From assembly GCA_964351865.1 (NCBI GenBank), contig CAYGPJ010000020.1, forward strand, positions 7,149-71,148: DNA of 64,000 nt, given 5' to 3'. The notes under the pieces were generated by a model. It was given only the letters and a program-made list of their open reading frames with translations. It made no database searches and was not told the origin of the DNA. This document shows positions 1-8,400 of this stretch, in pieces. Source of the DNA: JBCDJI01 sp964351865 (lineage in GTDB: Bacteria; Verrucomicrobiota; Verrucomicrobiia; Methylacidiphilales; JBCBYL01). The position numbers were made by a program, and so were the translations under genes. The first letter of the stretch is position 1. Each line of letters opens with the position of its first letter.

Positions 1-1074
1 CTGGCACTCATCGCCATGCCGAACTCCTCCAGCCTCTGGATGGCTGCCGGATTGTTATGGATTCTGGACGCCAGCGTGAATGTCAGCATGGAGCCGTTCC
101 GCGCGTTTGTCGGTGACATGCTGCCGAAAAAACAACGTAAGTCCGGCTTTGCGATGCAAAGTATTTTAATCGGACTGGGCGCAGTGCTCTCGTCTGCCCT
201 GCCGTGGGTGCTGACCAACTGGTTCGGCATTTCAGGCGATGCCGATTCCGGTAACGCCATACCGCTGACGGTGCACATCGCTTTCTACGTCGGATCCGCA
301 TTCTTTTTCTTTGCGGTGCTCTACACCATCCTGACCACCAAGGAATACCCGCCGGAAGACATGGAAGCCTTCCAAAAAATGAAAAAGGAATCCGCCGGGG
401 TCAGCAACGCCTTCCGCGAAATTTTCGAGGGTATCTGTTCCATGCCAAAAACCATGAAGCAGCTGGCAGTGGTGCAGTTCTTCACCTGGTTCGGGCTGTT
501 CTGTATGTGGATCTATTTCATCCCTGCGATTTCGACTTCGGTCTTCGGAGGCACCCCCGGCTCGGTAGAATACCAAAAAGGCGCAGAATGGGGCGGCGTC
601 TGCTTCGCGCTGTATAATGCCGTAGCATTCTTTTTCGCGTTTGCGCTGCTGCTGCTGGTTAAAAAATTCAGTGCTAAGCAGATCCATATCACCTGCCTGT
701 TGATCGGTGCAGCCGGATTACTCTCCGCCACTGTAATGAGCTCTCCCAACATGCTGCTGGTTTCGATGTTCGGCGTCGGAATTGCCTGGGCCAGTATCCT
801 GTCCATGCCCTACGCCATGCTCTCCAATGTGCTGCCCGGCCACAAAATGGGCTTCTACATGGGAGTCTTCAACTTCTTCATCGTACTGCCCCAAATCCTT
901 GCCTCGCTCGGACTGGGTAAACTCATGTCCACCATGTTAGGTGGCAACGCCATGAATGCCGTGCTGCTCGGCGGCGCGTCTATGTTGATCGGCGCCTTTG
1001 CGGTATTGATCGTGGACGGCGAAGCCTCTGAAGGTGTGAGTGAAATCGCGGAAGATAAAATCCAATCTCATTAG
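1..1074 (+). CDS. MFS sugar/cation symporter, SLC45/GPH-like (5' truncated)
   Basis: The frame is open from the first base, so the gene begins upstream of the window; 357 codons are visible. It is a polytopic inner-membrane transporter with about nine hydrophobic segments. The loop with DASVNVSMEPFRAFVGDML, followed by a basic stretch KKQRK, matches the conserved cytoplasmic loop of sucrose/maltose proton symporters (SLC45/GPH type). It lies beside a LacI regulator and four alpha-glucanases, so it probably imports maltose or maltodextrin made by those enzymes; this is inferred from context. The stop codon TAG is the first trinucleotide of a TIR-bounded repeat element (1072-1198), so the original C-terminus may have been altered by that insertion. 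Confidence 0.85.
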   Translation: MALIAMPNSSSLWMAAGLLWILDASVNVSMEPFRAFVGDMLPKKQRKSGFAMQSILIGLGAVLSSALPWVLTNWFGISGDADSGNAIPLTVHIAFYVGSAFFFFAVLYTILTTKEYPPEDMEAFQKMKKESAGVSNAFREIFEGICSMPKTMKQLAVVQFFTWFGLFCMWIYFIPAISTSVFGGTPGSVEYQKGAEWGGVCFALYNAVAFFFAFALLLLVKKFSAKQIHITCLLIGAAGLLSATVMSSPNMLLVSMFGVGIAWASILSMPYAMLSNVLPGHKMGFYMGVFNFFIVLPQILASLGLGKLMSTMLGGNAMNAVLLGGASMLIGAFAVLIVDGEASEGVSEIAEDKIQSH

Positions 1075-1198
1075 AGCGTATTGTGGATATATTGCCGCAC
1101 GATGACGCCTTAAAAGGGACGGAGGAGTTCATGCATGAACTCCTCCGTCCCTTTTATACGACCACCCTTTGAGACAGATTGAATACAAAATGCTCTAG
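1072..1198. mobile_element. MITE-like element with TAGAGC terminal inverted repeats
   Basis: The 127-bp segment starts TAGAGCGTATTG and ends CAAAATGCTCTAG. Its ends are inverted repeats of each other (TAGAGCGTATT against TAGAGCATTTT on the other strand). The same ends bound the element inside the vapC pseudogene at 36392-36530. The interior holds a 46-bp perfect palindrome. No transposase is encoded, so it would need to be mobilised in trans. Ends and flanking TA/CTAG resemble IS5-group or IS630-type target preferences (inference). Confidence 0.6.
1111..1156. repeat. 46-bp perfect palindrome (GGGACGGAG family)
   Basis: Both arms read TAAAAGGGACGGAGGAGTTC inward to ATGCAT with no mismatch or loop. 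The GGGACGGAG core is shared with the inverted repeat at 49123-49213. It could form a strong cruciform or act as a bidirectional terminator between the convergent transporter and LacI genes. Confidence 0.85.
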
Positions 1199-1212
1199 CA
1201 GTGGTTTCAGTA

Positions 1213-1291
1213 GGTAGGGCGGGTTGTCCCCAAGGCGCTGGGTAGCGACTAAGGACTACGGGAAAGCGCTTTGGGGACAAAGCGCCCTACC
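1213..1291. repeat. Palindromic element (GGTAGGGCG...CGCCCTACC)
   Basis: Two 27-bp arms, left GGTAGGGCGGGTTGTCCCCA and right TGGGGACAAAGCGCCCTACC, pair with about three mismatches around a 25-bp loop. The TAG stop codon of the LacI gene lies inside the right arm, so insertion of this element probably set the 3' end of that gene. Confidence 0.75.
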
Positions 1292-2324
1292 TTTGCTTTC
1301 GCACCGTTTTGCCCGGACACCAGGCACTTTCGATCTGCAGCGACCGTGAAAATTCCGGTACGCCGGATTCACTGCGGTAGATCTGGGACAATAACATATC
1401 AACGGCGGCGGCTCCGACCGCATCGTTTTTCTGGTCCATCCCGGCCCAGTCTTTGTGCTCCTCTGAATCAGTTCGATCCAGATGCACCAGCCCGATATCT
1501 TGCGGAATCTTTATTTTTAATTCCGCCAGCCAATCTTTGACTTCGGGGTGAATCGTCACAATGGCATCGGGTTGATGTTTTTTCAGCCAGGTTTCGAAGG
1601 GCTGCCGATCCAGTTGGCTCAACTCCAATTGTGGCACCCGATCTTTCACTTTGAGCTGTTTTTGTGCCGCCCAGAATCCTGCACTGAAACGGTATTCAAT
1701 GACCGAGTCCCGCTCAGGATCCAACACTAATCCCGGCCGCTGATAGCCCAAATCCATCAGTTCCTGAAATGCCAACCGCACGGTGGAAAACTGATCATTC
1801 GTTGCAAAATAGAGATCCGGTCGCGGCAAATGCATACCGATACAAACACAACTGAAATTCTGCCAGAAAAATTCCTGCGGCACGCTCTCCTTATTGGTAA
1901 CTGCCGCTAGGATTATTCCACGTATGTTTCTGGCGTAGAGTATTTTATGTAATTTTTCAGGAGCAACCTGCTTATCGTGCAACCAGAAGGTATCAATGCT
2001 GTAACCCAGCTGATCGGCTCGCTTGATACACCCTTGGACCCACTCGGAATAGGTGGGATCACGGGATAGCAACGACTCGTCTTCAGCTGCATTCAGCAAG
2101 GCGATGGTTCCCTGAAATTGCTGCTTGCGACTCGTGCGTAACTGAGCCATCAGATGGGCTACGGTCGGATTGGAGCGATACCCCATTTCCTCGGCTATTT
2201 TCTGCACCCGGGCGCAGGTTTCAGGCTTGAGTCGTGGATCGTTCCGCAGGGCCAGTGACACCGTGGATTTCCCTACTCCAGCGGCTAAAGCGACCTCTTT
2301 CATGCTGGGAGTGGGTGAATTCAT
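1287..2324 (-). CDS. LacI-family transcriptional regulator
   Basis: A 345-residue DNA-binding regulator. The N-terminal helix-turn-helix (residues 8-28, SMKEVALAAGVGKSTVSLAL) is the standard LacI motif. The hinge and periplasmic-binding-protein-like sensor domain follow (about 70-340). I chose the ATG at 2324 because the HTH begins eight residues after it; the longer open frame upstream adds about 80 unrelated residues. It is transcribed away from the alpha-glucanase operon and converges on the sugar transporter, so it probably controls both in response to a malto-oligosaccharide or related sugar (inference). A near-palindrome TTGAACGGGACAA overlaps its start codon and may be its operator. 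Its stop codon lies in a palindromic repeat element. Confidence 0.9.
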   Translation of the reverse strand: MNSPTPSMKEVALAAGVGKSTVSLALRNDPRLKPETCARVQKIAEEMGYRSNPTVAHLMAQLRTSRKQQFQGTIALLNAAEDESLLSRDPTYSEWVQGCIKRADQLGYSIDTFWLHDKQVAPEKLHKILYARNIRGIILAAVTNKESVPQEFFWQNFSCVCIGMHLPRPDLYFATNDQFSTVRLAFQELMDLGYQRPGLVLDPERDSVIEYRFSAGFWAAQKQLKVKDRVPQLELSQLDRQPFETWLKKHQPDAIVTIHPEVKDWLAELKIKIPQDIGLVHLDRTDSEEHKDWAGMDQKNDAVGAAAVDMLLSQIYRSESGVPEFSRSLQIESAWCPGKTVRKQR

Positions 2325-2336
2325 TGAACGGGACAA
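2324..2336. promoter_or_regulatory. Candidate LacI-family operator (near-palindrome)
   Basis: TTGAACGGGACAA is a two-mismatch version of the perfect palindrome TTGAACGGTTCAA found at 18292-18304; both sit in the shared context TTCATTGAACGG. It overlaps the first base of the regulator gene, a position suited to autorepression. The assignment is inferred from symmetry, recurrence and position. Confidence 0.35.
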
Positions 2337-2497
2337 TAATCTCTCTATTCCCACGTTGCAATCATATGTTAAGCTATTTAAGGATATAAAATCTGAAGCG
2401 TACGGTGTGTGGCCGTCAGGTAGAATGAGGATTGTTGTTAATGGGAATCCCTCGCCTGTCGGCCTGTATTGTCCTCGGTATTGATCCATGGAAAATA

Positions 2498-5400
2498 ATG
2501 AAAGTTCGTAGCCTCGCATTAGTGGTGACTTTAAGTCTGGCCCTCTTCGGTTCCAGTTCCCCATCCGTACAAGCGGAAGCCATGCTGCAGTATTTCAATA
2601 CCAGTTGGGCCGAAATCACCAGCAAGATGCCGGAACTGGCGGAGGCCGGCTACACTTCCCTCTGGTTACCGCCTCCCACTAAGGGCAGCGGCGGTCTTTC
2701 CGTCGGTTATGATTTGTGGGATCCGTTTGACTTGGGCGGCAAAGACCAGCGCAACACCGTCCGCACCCGTTACGGCACCGAAGCGGAACTGCTACAACTC
2801 GTTCGCACCGCTCACCGCTTCGGCATCCGCGTCTATTTTGACAACATCATGAACCACCGGGCTTTCGATATCCCCGGCTTCAATGAAAACACTCCGGTCG
2901 ACGTTTATCCCGGCATGGTGCCGGAAGATTTCCACCTGCGCACCACTCAGGAAGGGTTCTATCGCAAATGGGATAATACCCGCGACTGGAACAGCGCCTG
3001 GCAGGTGCAGAACCTCGGACTGGCGGATCTGATCGACATCGCGCAGGAACCGGGCACCACCAACTTCAATTTCGGCCCCTCCGAAGGCAGCACCGCTCCG
3101 AAAATTAAATTTATCCGCGATCGCGATCGCCCGGAACAATACGCCTACGATAAGGACGGGAATTATATCGGCTTCGGCGGCTTGCTGACCCTCGCGACCA
3201 ACCTGCTGAATGGAGAAGGCAATGCCAATCCTTCCTCAGCCGAAATCAAAGCGCGCGCTCAGCAATATCTCGATGACAACGCCGGGGTGTACGAAGAATA
3301 CGTCGGCGACTATCTCAATCGTGCTGCTCGCTGGTTGATGGATCGCACCAAGGCTGACGGCCTGCGACTGGATGCGGTCAAACACGTCCGTGCGGACTTC
3401 TTCGGGGCCACCTTCGGAGTGGACAAAGACACGAACGACTATGGCTACTCCGGTCAGGTGCAACGCCAGTTCAACCTGACCCGTGGATTTACCGACGCCA
3501 ATCACCGCGACACTCTCTTCGATACCGAAAAACCTCGCGATGACGCCATGCTGTTCGGAGAACATCTGGGCGAACCTCCCGGATACGGTCCCTATTTTGA
3601 TTCCGGTATGCGCTTGGTCGACAATCCACTGCGCACTGAATTCAACAGTCGTCTCGGCAGTCCCTTCAACGGTCTCAACGGATTTGACAACCCCGGAGCT
3701 GGCGGTTTCGCCCCTGAACTCACCGTCATGCACGCCCAGAGTCACGACAGCGATTACGCCGCCCGCCGCGAACTGCAGCACGCCATGTATTTCACCCGTG
3801 CCGGTATCGGCCTGCTCTACACCGATGGAAACTATCAGGCCGAAACGCTGGGCGAATCCGGTGGCGCTTTCCCGCGTCACTCTAACACCTCCTTCCTCGG
3901 TCAGTGGGATGATGCCCGAGTGCCCAATCTACTCTACATCCACAATCAGTTCGCCCGCGGCTACCAGCAAGGCAGATGGTCGGATGCCGATGTGATCGCC
4001 TACGAACGCATCGACAAGCGCGAGAACGGCAGCATGAGCGATGGCGATGGCGTCACCATGCTGTTCATGCTGAATGACAATTACGCCTCCGGACAAGGGC
4101 GAACCTTCTCAACCAGCTTCCCCAGCACCCCCGGCGGCAGTGACGCTTATCTGTATAACTACTCCACCTACGGCGGTGGGTTCTACCAATACGCTTCCAA
4201 TATCGTCAACGGCAGCACGCTCGTTCCCCCCGGTGGCTACTTCGTCTTCTCCTGGAAGAATCCGGATCCATCTTCGTTGTGGGCCGGACGCCCCATCACC
4301 ATTTATCAGGGCAACACCGAAGTCGGCACCGTCGATGTCATCCGCCGCGACGGCCCGAACGGGGATGCTGATTTCCACGGCGATACCCTGCCGGCTGAAA
4401 GCCGCCCCATTATCTCCAACGCGAGTGGCAGCGACTACGCCTACACCGCTACCCTGCCCCGCGTCACTGACGGCAGCAATCTACGCATCGTCGCCCGCGC
4501 CGACGGTTCCGCTGAAAACATTCTCATTCGACTCGATGGCGGCATCGACCTCAACGGCACCCGCCCGGCTTCCACTAATGTAGGAATCGCCAATAACGAC
4601 CCCGTCAATCGCGATCACCCACCCGCACTTTCCTGGGACATGTTCCTCGGCTTCGAACAACCAAATTACATCGACCGCACCCATCCCGAACTTTTTGCGG
4701 CTCAAGTGACCGGCACCCGCGACATTACCGGCTCGACCGGCGCAGAAACTTACACCACTTCCGGGGTGCTTAATCAGGGAGCCGGCACCCGCTTCACCGA
4801 CGGCGACACCGCTTCCTTCCTCTATCATGACCCCGCCGCCTTGGTGGACGGCGAAGCCTTTAATCAATGGGACGGCTCTAAGCTCTGGGCTAAAGTCAAC
4901 TCGGTCGGCGCCGGCTACCGGATGTTTGTTTATTACACTACCGATAACACCTATTTCCCCGAAGGCGGTGGAGGCCAGGCGGTCGGACAGACCAAGGTCG
5001 TTGAAATGGATTATCAGGCCGCCCAAAGCGGCGGCGGTAGCGACTGGTGGGCCAGCGTGACCATGCCCGGTGATTTCGTCCCCGGCACCAGCCGTTACAA
5101 AATCGGGATTTTCAAAACGGGCGCCGCCAGCTGGTTCCCCGGCAGTCCGGCGGCAGTCGATCGCAAAAAGTTGATGATGACCCAGTTCGAAGTCAACGGC
5201 TTCGATGCCACCAACGTAGAATACTTCCCTCACTTCGATTATGCCAAGGATCCGGATAACAACAACCTGACCGTCACCGGCCTGGAAGAAGGTTTTCACA
5301 TCATTAAAGCCCGCGCCTTTCTCAACCGCGCCGGACAAGCCTCGATTTACAACACCTTCACCCAGAGCTTTTATTATGATGCCCAGCGACCACAGGGGGA

Positions 5401-8400
5401 AATTCGCTTTCCGGAAAACAATAATGATACCGTCGGGGGATCCAACTACGGTGTCGTGATTCGCACCGACTCCAGCGTCACTGAAGTCTGGTACAACATC
5501 GCCGACGGCGACGCCACCAATGACGACACCAGCACCGGTTCCCTCAACGGCAACGGCGCCGGCTTTGAACCCTTTACCGATACCAACCAGAACGGCACCC
5601 GCGATGGCTCTGAAAACTACGAAGACCTCAACGGCAACGGCAGCTGGGACAGCAACCTCACCACCTCCTGGGTCAAAGCCACGGAAGTCACCCCGAGTCA
5701 GGCCATCACTCCCGGTAACGCCTCATACACCCGCGAATGGCGCTTGAATTACGTCAACATCCCTCCGACCGGCACCGCCGACATCAACGTCCGCCTGCGC
5801 GAGGTATCTTCATCTGCTTACGAAGATTTTGCCAATAACGATGTCACCGGTCACTACACCACCCTCACCCGCACCGTAAATACCGCCGGCCCGAATGAAC
5901 GCATGTTTGTCGCCTTCCCTTCATCCGACGGCCAGATCGTCGGGGATGATTACGTGATGAAGGTCTTCTTCACCAAGTCGCTGGCCGATGGCCTCTCCGA
6001 ACAGCAGTTGATCGATCGCTTCCTGATCCGCATCGGCTCGAACGAAGCCGGTGATGCCGGTGTCGCTCAGAACCGCGATGACTATTCCATCGAATATAAT
6101 ACGACTACCGAATACCATGCACTGGCCTTCAACCTGCCGAACCTCTACAACGATGTGCCGGATTACCTGCACAAAATCACCGTCACGCATGATCGTCCGG
6201 CACCAACATCCGATTTTGAAGCCACCCGTCTGATCAAAGCCCTGCCGGTCACCACCCCGCGGGTGCTGATCGTTAATCCACCGGAACTCGATTCAGACGG
6301 GCGTCCATTTGAAATCATTCTGAAAGACATCGCCAGCCCGGCGGCCGAAGACCGTCAGTTCACCATTCGAGTCGCCACTAATCTGGATGCCACCAACGTT
6401 GTGCTCAACTTCGTAGATGCCGCCGGTTCCACCCTCAGCGCACCCACCATCTCCACCGAAGGCAACAGCAAGTTCTGGGACTTCACCTGGGGCGCCATTG
6501 CCGAAGGACGCTATCGCTTCACCGCCACCGTCACCTCCCCTGGCGGTAGCGCCGCAGCAGCCCGTAATACCACCGTGCTGTTCCGGGAACTGGTCGAAGC
6601 CAATGAGTCCGACGCAGATGATGACGATGACGGCCTGCTCGACAGCGATGAAAACACCGCACAACTGTTGCCGAATCAAAGCCCCGACGGCGGCATCACT
6701 CCCGCGCCGAAACCTAATCCGGAACAGTGGACCAACGGCGAAGTACATGTCTATTACGCCTACGGAAATTCCAACCCGCTTTCGCCTGACAGCGACGGTG
6801 ACGGACTGCCGGATGCACTGGAAGTCGGATGGCGTGCCGCTGCTTCCGGCGACACCAACACAGCCACCGATACCGATGGCGACGGATTCCCGAACTTCAT
6901 CGCTGACTTGGATCCTCCATTTTACAACACCCTGGATAATGAAGGCAAAGTCCCGGGCGTGAACAGTGCCTCTCAGGGTGGCGACCGCGCCAAACAGCTG
7001 GAAGGTTCCGTCACCGACCCCAGCAATCCAGACACCGATGGTGACGGTATTCCAGACGGTATCGAAGATGCTAACCGCAATGGCTGGGTGGATGGCGACG
7101 GCAGCAGTCTCAGCCCCGCTACAGATCCATCCCTCGCCCGCAGTTGGCCCGACGGTCTGATCGGCGTCGGCGAAACCTGGACTGAAACCGATCCCAATAA
7201 TCGCGACTCCGATCTCGATGGTGCCACTGACGGTTATGGCGAGGATAAGAATTTCGACGGCAAGATCGCTGGCGATACCAATGAAAACCGCGTCTACGAC
7301 GCCGGAGAAGCCTGGACCGAAACCGATCCGTTGAATAACGACACTGACGGTGACGGACTGCCGGATGGTTGGGAAATTAATAACGGTCTGGATCCGCTCG
7401 ACAACGGCACCGATAACATCGGCACCGCCGCGGTAGATGACGGCAATCCCGATAACGGAGGAACCGGAGATCCGGACGCCGATAACGTCACCAATGCACA
7501 GGAACTGCTCAACGGCACCCGCCCGCAGGAAGATGACACCCTGCCGCCACCAGCCGCCAATTCAATCATCATTGGCGAAGGGGCCACCGTCACTAAGGGT
7601 GTCGTCACCAACAAAAATGAATTTACCGACTGGACCATCGACGATCTGCTGGTGTTGGATGAATACGAAGGCAGCGGCACGAATAATCAAGGCAGTGATA
7701 TCTACGAGGGCTATGACGGCTTCGATCTGTCGCGCGACATCGTGGCGTTCTACTTCCGTGATGGCGGCGCTGATGAACGACTCTACTTCCGCGTCGACTT
7801 GCATGACCTCACGGCCCTAGCCGAAGAAGGCAATCTGGATCTCTACGTGGTCATCGATACCAACAGCCCGACCGTTGGCGAATCCACCCTGCCGGATGAT
7901 ATTGATACCCGCACCGACATGAAATGGGAGGCTGTGGTCGCTGTTTATCAGACCGATAACGGAGCCGTTTATCTGGATACCGACATCGGCAATAACACCA
8001 CCGCCATCGGAGAAGACCTGTTCGCCAATGGCGTCGTGCGCCGTGACCAATCAGCAGCCGACGGCTTTAAGCTCGCCTATTTCAACAGTGAACTAGATGC
8101 CGTTGAATTTTCCATCAGCCGCAAAGCACTGACCGACATCGGCTGGAGCGGAGATTCCACTAAACTCAATTTCCAGGTCTACACCACCCGTGACGGCACC
8201 CAGAACAGTCCGGTCGGTGCTGGTGACATTGGCGGCCGCTCCGACATTCGTGACACCATTTATGATGACTACATTGCATCCGATTACTGGCGTGATCAAA
8301 GCAGCATCGGCGGCGCCGGCAGCGTGCTGACCAGCTACTTCAGCCCGGATCCCACCCGCGCCAACGATCGCGGTAAGCGCGCAAAAGTCGCCCTGTTGAT

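Noticed and set aside
2356..2390. Sigma-70 promoter TTGCAA/TATAAA between lacI and the giant glucanase
   Set aside because: The spacing between the two hexamers is 23 bp, too long for a credible pair.
2325..2564. 80-residue N-terminal extension of the LacI regulator
   Set aside because: The helix-turn-helix of this family starts within ten residues of the N-terminus, and the extension overlaps the divergent gene's promoter and signal-peptide region.
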